Positions 27,035 through 34,082 of a stretch of DNA of 35,601 nucleotides are shown here, in pieces. The position numbers and the translations under genes were made by a program. The stretch lies in the IMG/VR virus record IMGVR_UViG_3300005467_000029, positions 1-35,601 of that record, one strand, 5' to 3'. Under the pieces are notes generated by a model, which was not told the origin of the DNA, searched no databases, and was given only the letters and a program-made list of their open reading frames with translations. Source of the stretch: a virus. Position 1 is the first letter of the stretch; every line of letters begins with the position of its first letter.

Positions 27035-28830
27035 GAGATCGCCTCCATAAAGGAGTCAGGCACGCGCCGCGCACCACTCTCAACCAGGCCGAGCTTTCGG
27101 AGCTTCGAGAGGATTACGCCCATCGTCGAGGCGTCAGGTGAGTAGCCGGTCCGCTCGCAAAGCTCCTGGTGGCTCAGAGCGTCCGGATACGCATCGATCA
27201 GAGCGCGCAGCACCTTGCGCTCGCCCTCTCCGATGCGCGGATGCCGCAGCCAATGCTCGAGGAGCTCCGGACCGCTTGGAAGCTCCTGAACCCCGCCGGC
27301 GGCCGCCAGGCCTGCGTCCGTCGCCCTGACAGGCTGGCCAGGCTCGACAAGCCCAGACCGCCGCAGATTAGAAAGGATGACGCCGAGCGTCGAGGCCTTG
27401 GCTGAGTAGCCGGCGAGGAAGGCCACGTCCTTCTGTGCGCGCCCATCCGGCCACTGCGACAAGACGGCGAGCACCTTGCGCTCACCGACGCCGAGCTTCA
27501 GGTCATCTGGCACCGTTTGGTGACCATTTGGTGCCACCGGAGGGACAGGCTGCGCCTCACCCGCAGGACGTGGAGCATTCGCGCGCCGGAGGTCCACGCG
27601 CTCAGCTGCCATGCCTGCGCCGGCCCCTACAGCCGGCTGCACGGCCCGTCCCTTCAGCGGGGCGGTACGGTTCTCGCTCTTCGTTCGGATCGACTGCGCG
27701 AGCTCAGTGATCAGGTCCGCCTCATTCTTGATGGCGATCGCGCGTCCGATAACCGCGCGGATTTGCTTCTCATCGACCGGCACTGGCACGAGGCGCTCGA
27801 CGATCTTCTCGACCTCGCGGACCTCGACCTGAGGCTTTGCATCTTTGATGCGTTGCTGCAGCTGGCGCTCGAGCTCCTGGATCCGCTTGCGTAGCTCGCG
27901 CGGGTCGTCAGCCTTCTGCTTCTCTCGTGCGGCCGCCATCGCTTCGCCGAGCTGCTCGAGGTCGACCGCGGCCAGCACAGGTTTGATGACCTTGTGGCCG
28001 GCAGTGATTTCAGTGGTCGTCGTGTCCAGCGTGTTCCGGTAGCGGAACTTGAGGCGCTGCAGGGATGGATCCGCGTCGGGCTGATAGAAGTAGGCGGTCC
28101 CGACCGGCAGCTTGGCAAGGTGGGTGAGGATCTCCTTGCGAACGTCCTCTGGCGCGTTCTCGCCCAGGTATTCCTGCATGGCCTTGCGGTCCTGGGTACC
28201 GACGATCTGGAAGAAGGCAGTGATGTCGGCGCCGTTGCGGAGGTCGGTGTGCATCTTGGCCGGCCGCCTGGTCGCGGCGATGAAGCCGATCCAGTAGTTG
28301 CGGCCCACGGTGTAGAGCCGCTTCATGGCGCCGAGCATTTCCTCCTCACCCTTTCCAGGGGAAAGTGGGACGTACTCGTGTGCCTCCTCGAGCATTAACA
28401 CCCGGGCGCTGCCTCGCTGCTCCTTCTCAGGCCCGCGCCGGTAAAGCTGATTGGCAAAGTCGGTCATGAACCTCGTCCGCTGGCCACCGGTCCAGGGCTG
28501 AGTGACGATGACCATGTAGAGGCCGCGGTCGAGGAAGAGGTCAGCCAGGAGCGCCCCGTTCTCGGGATAGATGGGGACGTCGGCGTGGAGGCCACCGAAG
28601 ACGATGAAGGGCAGGCCTGCGCTCTTACCGTCGCGGGCACTCTTAATGCCGTAATGAATGTCGGCCGGGTCGACGATGCAGGTTGGGATGCCCGCGGCAT
28701 AGAGCTCCTCGGCGAGCACCACCTCAAGGTTGGACTTGCCGGATCCGCCCTTGCCAAACAGCAGAAAGGTCTTATTGGCGACGCCGATGGGCAGTGCCAG
28801 GTCAGGCGAGATACGCAGGACCTTGCTCAC
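27031..28830 (-). CDS. HerA/FtsK-like P-loop ATPase with two C-terminal winged helices
   Basis: 599 residues; GTG at 28828-28830 overlaps the upstream TGA (GTGA). Walker A GKGGSGKS at 26-33, Walker B VLMLEEAH at 144-151, followed by arginine-finger-like RLYTVGRNYW and ATRRPA (a T-R motif after strand 4, as in HerA). A coiled-coil helix with many Gln/Lys/Glu is at about 296-350, and a Pro/Ala linker at 395-440. Two similar winged-helix modules end the chain, 448-498 (GERKVLAVLSQW, YSAKASTLGVILSNLRRSGLV) and 535-586 (GERKVLRALIDAY, YSPDASTMGVILSKLRKLGLV). HerA proteins are hexameric DNA translocases. The NurA nuclease partner is not present nearby. Confidence 0.82.
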   Translation of the reverse strand: MSKVLRISPDLALPIGVANKTFLLFGKGGSGKSNLEVVLAEELYAAGIPTCIVDPADIHYGIKSARDGKSAGLPFIVFGGLHADVPIYPENGALLADLFLDRGLYMVIVTQPWTGGQRTRFMTDFANQLYRRGPEKEQRGSARVLMLEEAHEYVPLSPGKGEEEMLGAMKRLYTVGRNYWIGFIAATRRPAKMHTDLRNGADITAFFQIVGTQDRKAMQEYLGENAPEDVRKEILTHLAKLPVGTAYFYQPDADPSLQRLKFRYRNTLDTTTTEITAGHKVIKPVLAAVDLEQLGEAMAAAREKQKADDPRELRKRIQELERQLQQRIKDAKPQVEVREVEKIVERLVPVPVDEKQIRAVIGRAIAIKNEADLITELAQSIRTKSENRTAPLKGRAVQPAVGAGAGMAAERVDLRRANAPRPAGEAQPVPPVAPNGHQTVPDDLKLGVGERKVLAVLSQWPDGRAQKDVAFLAGYSAKASTLGVILSNLRRSGLVEPGQPVRATDAGLAAAGGVQELPSGPELLEHWLRHPRIGEGERKVLRALIDAYPDALSHQELCERTGYSPDASTMGVILSKLRKLGLVESGARRVPDSFMEAIS

Positions 28831-29021
28831 TTCGCAGCCTCGCAACCGCGAAGGTCGAAATAGTCGACCTGCACGAGCTTGCCGTCCTCAGTCTTGACGC
28901 GGCAGCTGTCGTCGGCGAGGTGCTCAAGCGTGCCAACGAGCTCGCGATCGCCGCGCAGCTGAAGGCGCACATCCATGCCAAGAAAGGTTCGAAGCAGCCG
29001 TTGCCAGAAGGATTCGGTCAT
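28827..29021 (-). CDS. Small Sm/SH3-like protein
   Basis: 64 residues; ATG 29019-29021 overlapping the upstream stop (ATGA). After a short helix (ESFWQRLLRTFLG) the core is five strands: MDVRLQLRGDREL, VGTLEHLADDSC, RVKTEDGKLVQVDYFDL. The D-V-x-L-x-L-x-G-x-x-x-x-G-x-L pattern recalls Sm-like barrels, which bind RNA. The assignment is by pattern only. Confidence 0.5.
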   Translation of the reverse strand: MTESFWQRLLRTFLGMDVRLQLRGDRELVGTLEHLADDSCRVKTEDGKLVQVDYFDLRGCEAAK

Positions 29022-29338
29022 GGCTCACCGTCTCCAGGACCTGGGAGGTGGATATAGGCATCAGGCACCAGGTGCTCCTCGCAGAGCCAGGCGAGATGAC
29101 CGTCATCCATACCGAGTGAGTGCGGATCATCCGGCCAGACGCGTTGGAGGCCGACGCCAGGCTTCCCGCAGACCACGCAACCGCGGTCGACGTCGTTCTG
29201 CTTGCGGCCGCACCTGGTGCAAGTCCAGCGACCGCTGACGACGCCGGCGGGATGCATGAGATCGGATGGCGTCCCACAGAATCGGCACGGCTCGTCAGTG
29301 AGAATCCAACGGCCCTTCGCGTCGATGACTTGGGTCAT
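29018..29338 (-). CDS. Two-ribbon zinc protein, unknown function
   Basis: 106 residues; ATG 29336-29338 overlaps the HNH gene stop (ATGA). Eight metal ligands are visible: C18-x2-C21 (PCRFCGTPSD) with C40-x2-C43 (TCTRCGRKQ), and C54-x2-C57 (GCVVCGKPG) with C86-x2-H89 (WLCEEHL). This gives two zinc sites. The C-terminus is Pro/Gly-rich. Related short proteins are frequent in actinobacterial and metagenomic phages without known function. Confidence 0.6.
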   Translation of the reverse strand: MTQVIDAKGRWILTDEPCRFCGTPSDLMHPAGVVSGRWTCTRCGRKQNDVDRGCVVCGKPGVGLQRVWPDDPHSLGMDDGHLAWLCEEHLVPDAYIHLPGPGDGEP

Positions 29339-29796
29339 GCCGACCACTCCTTCGAGTAGTCGCGCGCTTCAATGCCGTTGAGTGACAGCAGCGGCAGGCC
29401 TCGAGGCGCCGCGTATTCGTTGTAGTCGGCCACGTGGTGCGCCATCCACGGCGAGTGGTCGAAGGCCCACTCCTGGTAGAAGCTGACGCGGTGCTCGATT
29501 TTCAGATGGCAACGCTGGCAGAGCGGCGCGAGATTCCAGTGCTGCAGGTTCCTCTTGTTCTTGTCGAGGTGGTGGACTGTCAGGCCCCAGCCGTCAGCCA
29601 TGGTTCCCGAGTGCGGGTGGCCGCAGCGTTCACACTTCCAGCTGGCGATCGTCTTGACCAGCCACGCGACGCCCGGCCACTCAGGCGGATAGTCGCCCTT
29701 GTTCGCGCGCTCCCGCTCGATGGTGGCTGCGAGGCCTCCAGGGATATGCGCGGGTACCTGGACCGGCCAGACGACGACCAGCTCTGAAACCGACAA
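29335..29796 (-). CDS. HNH endonuclease
   Basis: 153 residues from a TTG at 29794-29796, chosen because AGAGAGGA lies 8-9 bases upstream and it gives the start SVSELVVVWPVQVPAHIP. A TTG at 29815-29817 is the alternative (7 more residues) but has no Shine-Dalgarno. HNH core: C55-x2-C58 (KCERCGHPHS), H75-H76 in LTVHHLDKNKRN, N88 in WNLAPLCQRCH, C93-x2-C96-H97. The preceding helix (ATIERERANKGDYP) and aromatic WPGVAWLVK are typical of the family. Such HNH proteins cut DNA, sometimes as homing enzymes; no sign of mobility is visible here. Confidence 0.85.
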   Translation of the reverse strand: MSVSELVVVWPVQVPAHIPGGLAATIERERANKGDYPPEWPGVAWLVKTIASWKCERCGHPHSGTMADGWGLTVHHLDKNKRNLQHWNLAPLCQRCHLKIEHRVSFYQEWAFDHSPWMAHHVADYNEYAAPRGLPLLSLNGIEARDYSKEWSA

Positions 29797-29868
29797 GCGG
29801 TGAATCCTCTCTTTCAATGACCGACGGCAGCGACTCTTGGCGGGACTCGCTTGGCGTGACGAAACAGA

Positions 29869-30168
29869 TCAGCTGGCTTGGCTCGTGACCTCCTGGCGCT
29901 GTTCGATACTGAGGGCGCGCAGTTGCTCAAGGGGATCGATATATCTGGCGCCGGCTGCGGTGAGCATGTAGTGCACGCTGATCGGACTGATGACCTCGAC
30001 ATGGCGCTCGATCAGGCCTGCGTCCTCGAGCTCGCGCAGCCTTAGCGTCAGGACCCGATCGCTGATTCCGGGGATGCCCTGCAGGAGCCAGTTGAAGCGC
30101 TTTGCCCCTGCGTCAAGGCCGAGCAGGATCTCCGGGGCCCACCGCCGCAAGATGAGGTCGTTCAACAT
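29869..30168 (-). CDS. HxlR-like winged-helix regulator
   Basis: 99 residues; ATG at 30166-30168 overlaps the upstream stop by seven bases. The chain has the HxlR pattern: RRWAPEILLGLDAGAKRFNWL, GIPGISDRVLTLRLRELEDAG (recognition helix), LIERHVEVISPISVHYMLT (wing), then an amphipathic last helix (LEQLRALSIEQRQEV). HxlR proteins bind DNA as dimers. No Cys sensor typical of some members is present. Target is unknown; possibly the phage's own promoters. Confidence 0.75.
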   Translation of the reverse strand: MLNDLILRRWAPEILLGLDAGAKRFNWLLQGIPGISDRVLTLRLRELEDAGLIERHVEVISPISVHYMLTAAGARYIDPLEQLRALSIEQRQEVTSQAS

Positions 30169-30491
30169 CGGACGACCTCCATCTGTCTCTTTTCCGCGCA
30201 CCTCGAACAGAGGTCGACCATCGAACCCCGTTCGCTCGAGTCTGTCCACTCGCAGCCGCCTTCACAGGCGTTGTCGTCCATGCATCCACAATCAGCGCAC
30301 CGCGGACCGGCGATAGACCACATTTCGAGGCAGCTCAGTGCCTTCACGACCTCGTCCGGTGGGACGCCCGTCCAATGCGCGATCTGCTCGGCCTCCGCCT
30401 TGATTTCTTCAAGAGCCTGCAGGCCGGCGCCCGCGAATGCCCGCTCGACTTCGGACCAGCTTGCCTCGATGCGGGGAGGAATGCTAGCCAC
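30162..30491 (-). CDS. Cys-cluster protein (zinc-binding), unknown function
   Basis: 109 residues; GTG start at 30489-30491. N-terminal helices (SWSEVERAFAGAGLQALEEI) then seven Cys: RCADCGCMDDNAC (65, 68, 70, 76), GGCEW (80) and LCSRCAE (95, 98). The C-x2-C-x-C-x5-C-x3-C motif recurs in many phage proteins, often with a long helix like this one. It probably binds two metals. No enzymatic motif. Confidence 0.65.
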   Translation of the reverse strand: MASIPPRIEASWSEVERAFAGAGLQALEEIKAEAEQIAHWTGVPPDEVVKALSCLEMWSIAGPRCADCGCMDDNACEGGCEWTDSSERGSMVDLCSRCAEKRQMEVVRC

Positions 30492-30585
30492 GCCTGGCCC
30501 TCCTGAGCCGACGCACTGTGTGGACCAGCGCGATGAACAGCAGGCCTGCGATCGCCAGCACGAGGCCGAAGAGCAGGGTGCTCAC
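30484..30585 (-). CDS. Tiny single-pass membrane protein (33 aa)
   Basis: GTG start at 30583-30585 overlaps the ParB-like gene stop (GTGA); the TAG at 30484-30486 overlaps the next gene by eight bases, so the frame fills the gap exactly. The product is one hydrophobic helix (TLLFGLVLAIAGLLFIALV) followed by an Arg-rich tail (RRLRRARRG), a C-in orientation. Below typical gene-calling cut-offs but well supported by coupling and composition. Role unknown. Confidence 0.55.
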   Translation of the reverse strand: MSTLLFGLVLAIAGLLFIALVHTVRRLRRARRG

Positions 30586-32000
30586 TTCTTCGCTGCCTTC
30601 TCGAGCGCCTTGAGCTCGATGTCACTCAGCTGCACCCCGACCTGCTTGAACCACGCGGCGACTGCCAGCGCATGCGGCATGTCCCCGCGGTCGAAGTAAT
30701 AGCCACCCGCCTGCGAAAGCACCAGGTGCGCGATCGCGTCCTCACCGATGTTGATGGCAACGACGCCGGCCGCACGCCTAAGATTGACATCCGACCGCTC
30801 GCAGTAGTCTGCAACGATGGCGGCGGCATCCTTGCCCTTCGGAATCTCCAGGCCGAGCACGAGAGCCATGGCCTGTGGATGGGACCGCCGCACGAAGGTC
30901 CAGAGGGCGAGACTCTCAAGCTCCGCGTCGTTTCGCTTGAGCAGCTCTCGGAGAGCCGGTAGACGCGATTCCTGCGCCTCGCTTATCTGCTTTTCGACAG
31001 CGTTTACCTGGCGCTGGCGCTCCTCGTAAGGGTCGCGTTTGCTGTCGGCGATCTTCTTCTTGAGCTTCGCCGCTTCCTCCTTCTCCATGTGCGAGGTCGG
31101 GTCCGTGCAGAGGTAGACGATCTTCGGCTCGGTCCACATATCCCCGCCCACCACCGCGGCCGCGTGGCAGTCGAACTCCGCGTGCTGCTTCGGCGTCATA
31201 TCTACGCGGCCCTCGCGGGAGTACTCGCTCATGGCCTTGCCGAGCTTCCAGGGCTGCCCAGGTTCACCCCAGCGGTAGCTGCCCTGGGCGCTGAGGATGG
31301 CCACGCCGTCCTCCTTCAGGCGGCGTTTTAGATCAGCCTTCTTCTTGGCCCGCTCGGTCTTCTTAGCCTCCTCCCTCGCGCGATCGTCGAGGTTCCTGAG
31401 CTGGTACGGCGCGGCATTTTCGAGCTTGCCGTACATCTTCTCCACGTGCTTGATCGCCCGGTCCTGATGCTCGGGTCCGTACTTGGCCAGGCCGATCGCC
31501 GAGTCGATCGGGATGGTGCCGGCCGCGAGCAGCTTTGCCGTTAGCGGGCTCAGGTTGGTCAGGGCGAGGCGCTTAGAAATGTGCGCCTCGCTGCGGCCGA
31601 CCTTGGCAGCGACCTCTTTCTGCTTGAGGCCGAGCTCGAGCAGACGCCGATAGCCGTCCGCCTCCTCGAGGGGATCAAGATCCTTGCGGTGCAGGTTCTC
31701 GACGAGCAGCGCCTCCAGGCGCGCCTTCTCATCAAGCGACCTGACGATGACCGGGATATCTTTCAGGCCGGCCTTTCGCGAAGCTTCCAGCCGGCGCTCG
31801 CCAGCGATCAGCCTCAGCTTGCCTTTGCCGTTCGGCTCCCAGACGATGAGCGGTTGGAGCAGGCCAACCGACTTGATCGAGGCCGCGAGTTCGGTGAGAT
31901 CACCGAGTGAGCGGCGGTTGTTGAAGCCCGACTCGACCTCGATCGACTTGATCGGAACGATGCGATAGATGCCCGCCACGGCAGGCTGAGTGGCTGCCAA
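30582..32000 (-). CDS. ParB-like DNA-binding protein
   Basis: 472 residues from a TTG at 31998-32000, four bases after the upstream TAA; the longer frame overlaps that gene. ParB N-domain: NNRRSLGDLTELAASIKSVG, LLQPLIVWEP, GERRLEASRKAG at 67-78 (the CTP-binding box G-E-R-R-x-x-A), and VENLHRKDLDPLEEADGYRRL at 100-120. HTH at about 127-146 (KEVAAKVGRSEAHISKRLAL). The C-terminal half is a long helical and beta extension, unusual for ParB, with several Cys (CHAAAVV, YLCTDP). No ParA is in the window, so a partition role is not implied; ParA-less ParB proteins of phages may act as regulators or in DNA condensation. Confidence 0.85.
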   Translation of the reverse strand: MAATQPAVAGIYRIVPIKSIEVESGFNNRRSLGDLTELAASIKSVGLLQPLIVWEPNGKGKLRLIAGERRLEASRKAGLKDIPVIVRSLDEKARLEALLVENLHRKDLDPLEEADGYRRLLELGLKQKEVAAKVGRSEAHISKRLALTNLSPLTAKLLAAGTIPIDSAIGLAKYGPEHQDRAIKHVEKMYGKLENAAPYQLRNLDDRAREEAKKTERAKKKADLKRRLKEDGVAILSAQGSYRWGEPGQPWKLGKAMSEYSREGRVDMTPKQHAEFDCHAAAVVGGDMWTEPKIVYLCTDPTSHMEKEEAAKLKKKIADSKRDPYEERQRQVNAVEKQISEAQESRLPALRELLKRNDAELESLALWTFVRRSHPQAMALVLGLEIPKGKDAAAIVADYCERSDVNLRRAAGVVAINIGEDAIAHLVLSQAGGYYFDRGDMPHALAVAAWFKQVGVQLSDIELKALEKAAKK

Positions 32001-32004
32001 TTTA

Positions 32005-32370
32005 TTAGCGCCTCTTCCGACCGGCGGCCGCGGCCTCGCCGACCAGGTGGACCTCGGGCTTCGGGTCGTCGCCGGCGTCATCCGGATCCGGCTCTGTTGC
32101 AGCCAGGGTCTCGTCCTTCTCGGTCAAGTCGCTCGGGTCGGTGGTCTCGACCTTCTCGACATGCCCATTTGCGTCGACCGTGGCGACCTGGTCAATCTCA
32201 TCCTCGAAGGCGAGCCGCTCCTGATGCCAGCCATCGCTCGTCCGCGTGATGGTGATGGTGATCGTGTGATCCTTCAGGTCATCGGTGGTGGCCATGCGCT
32301 TGATGTTGAAGCCGCCCAACTTGGCCACCTGGCCGATCGCCTGCTTGACGTCGTCGTCTCTGATGCTCAT
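32005..32370 (-). CDS. Acidic-tailed small protein, unknown function
   Basis: 121 residues; ATG 32368-32370 with GGGAGAAGGA upstream. The N-terminal part is folded (VKQAIGQVAKLGGFNIKRMA, HTITITITRTSDG, RLAFEDEIDQVATV), followed by a strongly acidic stretch (TTDPSDLTEKDETLAATEPD, PDDAGDD). The tail may interact with DNA-binding proteins such as the ParB-like neighbour. Not recognised. Confidence 0.55.
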   Translation of the reverse strand: MSIRDDDVKQAIGQVAKLGGFNIKRMATTDDLKDHTITITITRTSDGWHQERLAFEDEIDQVATVDANGHVEKVETTDPSDLTEKDETLAATEPDPDDAGDDPKPEVHLVGEAAAAGRKRR

Positions 32371-32392
32371 TCCTTCTCCCTTGTTGCTGGCG

Positions 32393-33052
32393 TCACGCCG
32401 CGCGCTTCTTCAGCTGTTTGTCGAGGTCCCAGGCGCGACGAAGGCACACGAACATCTCGAAGCCATCATCGAGACGCGGAAAGTGGTGGTGGTGGAAATC
32501 GCCGTTCTCTTTGGCGAACCGAAGGAGGTGGAAACCACCCTCGAGCGGCTGGTCGGGAAAGTTCTCCTCCCACAGGGCACCGTAGGCGGCGATTTGGATC
32601 AGGTAATCCGAATAGGTTGCATTCGACGTCTTCCAGTCAGGAAGGCACAGATGTCCGCGGATCTCGCCCAAAGCATCGATCGTCCCTCCGAAGCGATGCT
32701 TCTCAGAAACCAGGCGGACCTCGGTGGTCAGAACGCGCAGGCTGGTCTGCTCCTCCCACGTCAGATACGAATGAAACGCGGCCTCGGCCCTGACGAAATC
32801 GGACTCGCTCATCTCGGCTGGCCGCTCAACCGCGCCCCGGTGATGGATGTGGTGCTCGACCATGAGGTGGGCGAGCGTGCCGATGTCGGCGGCGACCTTG
32901 CTCGTCTCATACAAAGACGCAGCCCCGCTCCTGCCCTGCGCAAACGCCCACTGCATGAGGCCCCCGGATTCCTTGAAGCGGCCCAGGATCGTTGTCACCC
33001 CCGGAACCTTGGCGCCGTCGCTCAGGAAGTAGCCTTCCTTCGGTGTTGGCAA
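32393..33052 (-). CDS. PD-(D/E)XK exonuclease (Cas4/RecB-nuclease-like)
   Basis: 219 residues; TTG start 33050-33052. Motifs in order: GTLAH at 58-62, E111 in TTEVRLVS, GTIDA with D126, PDWKTS with D139 and K141, and LIQIAAYGAL with Q153. This is the full active site of the RecB-like superfamily. A final basic helix (RRAWDLDKQLKKR) follows. The gene is directly behind the zinc-binding recombination-candidate gene, the arrangement seen for exonuclease plus annealing protein pairs in phages. No Cys cluster for an iron-sulfur centre, unlike true Cas4. Confidence 0.85.
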   Translation of the reverse strand: MPTPKEGYFLSDGAKVPGVTTILGRFKESGGLMQWAFAQGRSGAASLYETSKVAADIGTLAHLMVEHHIHHRGAVERPAEMSESDFVRAEAAFHSYLTWEEQTSLRVLTTEVRLVSEKHRFGGTIDALGEIRGHLCLPDWKTSNATYSDYLIQIAAYGALWEENFPDQPLEGGFHLLRFAKENGDFHHHHFPRLDDGFEMFVCLRRAWDLDKQLKKRAA

Positions 33053-33053
33053 C

Positions 33054-34082
33054 TCAGGCCTTCTCGTTCAGGTGCTCACAGGTGAGCCCGCATTGCGTCT
33101 GATGCTCATGGTTGATTCGTGCGGTCAGCGCGTCGACGCTGGACGTTTTGAGCAACGCGAGGATCCGCTTCTCATCCTTCATCACTGCCAGTGGCTTCGG
33201 CAGGGCAGTGGCAAGCCAGATCAATCTGGCTATAGCCTCCTCTGAGTTCTGCGCCGCAGCTGGCGGCTGTGCGGCTGCCGGCTGAGCAACTGCACGTGGC
33301 TGGCCCTCGTCCCTCGAATCAGCCGGATCTTCCTGGCCGTCCTCGATGTCCTGAGTGAAGATGTCAGAGCAGCCAGTGGCGACGAGCGTGGCCGCGACCA
33401 TCGCGCGCTTGTCGGCCATCTTCAGGATCGTGTTCGCCTGATCGGCGACGTCCTTGTTAGCGACCTGGCCGACTTCCTGCTTGGTTATGCGAGAGTCGTC
33501 ATCCGTGAATTTCTCTCCGCAACCACCCTTCTTCTTCCAGCAGAGCCAGCCGCCACCGAACTCTGCCTTGCCGCGAATGATGGTTGCCTCGCCGCATTCA
33601 GGACATACGCGCGCGGCATTGCGGTAGCGGTACTTTTTTTCCCAGCTGGAGCAGCTGCCCTCAGCCCGAGCAATGAAGACTCGGTCCTCGGGATTCGGTC
33701 CCACCTGGCGCCAGATGATGCAGGCGCGACGGTACTGAATGAAGGGTTCCCCGCCATGGTGTTCGCCGGTCCAGTCCTCCGCCGGCGGCGCCGCATCGAT
33801 CAATTCCGGACGCAACCCCATCGAGGACAAGAGCAGCTCCGCACCAGGCTTGAGCAATGCTGGCTTATCACCGGTGCCGGGGATGACGCCGTAGTGCTCA
33901 TCTTTGCGCATCACCCGATCCATGAATTCGCGCTTCTGCTTGACGACCTCGACTGCATCGTCGACGCTGATCGCAAAGCGCGGAGTCCATTCCTGAATCG
34001 CCGTACCGTTGACCGGCTTCAGTGCCAGCGTGCCCCTTGTTTCAGCCCCCACGACCTCCCCCTCTAATGCCTCGTCGGTCAT
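33054..34082 (-). CDS. Conserved phage zinc-binding protein, candidate recombination factor
   Basis: 342 residues; ATG 34080-34082 overlaps the preceding stop (ATGA). The motif order KDEHYGVIPGTGDKPALLKPGA, GSCSSWEKKYRYR, CPECGEATIIRGKAEF and NTILKMADKRAMVAATL is a family I recognise as widespread in phages and prophages. Zinc ligands C160, C163, C181, C188. A Pro/Ala/Gln linker (about 258-282) is followed by a helical C-terminus. The family has no settled function; adjacency to a PD-(D/E)XK nuclease suggests an annealing or DNA-binding role in recombination. That is inference only. Confidence 0.75.
   Translation of the reverse strand: MTDEALEGEVVGAETRGTLALKPVNGTAIQEWTPRFAISVDDAVEVVKQKREFMDRVMRKDEHYGVIPGTGDKPALLKPGAELLLSSMGLRPELIDAAPPAEDWTGEHHGGEPFIQYRRACIIWRQVGPNPEDRVFIARAEGSCSSWEKKYRYRNAARVCPECGEATIIRGKAEFGGGWLCWKKKGGCGEKFTDDDSRITKQEVGQVANKDVADQANTILKMADKRAMVAATLVATGCSDIFTQDIEDGQEDPADSRDEGQPRAVAQPAAAQPPAAAQNSEEAIARLIWLATALPKPLAVMKDEKRILALLKTSSVDALTARINHEHQTQCGLTCEHLNEKA

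Noticed and set aside
32285-33085. A plus-strand open frame of 266 codons
   Set aside because: It is antisense to the PD-(D/E)XK nuclease, whose complete active-site motifs settle the coding strand.
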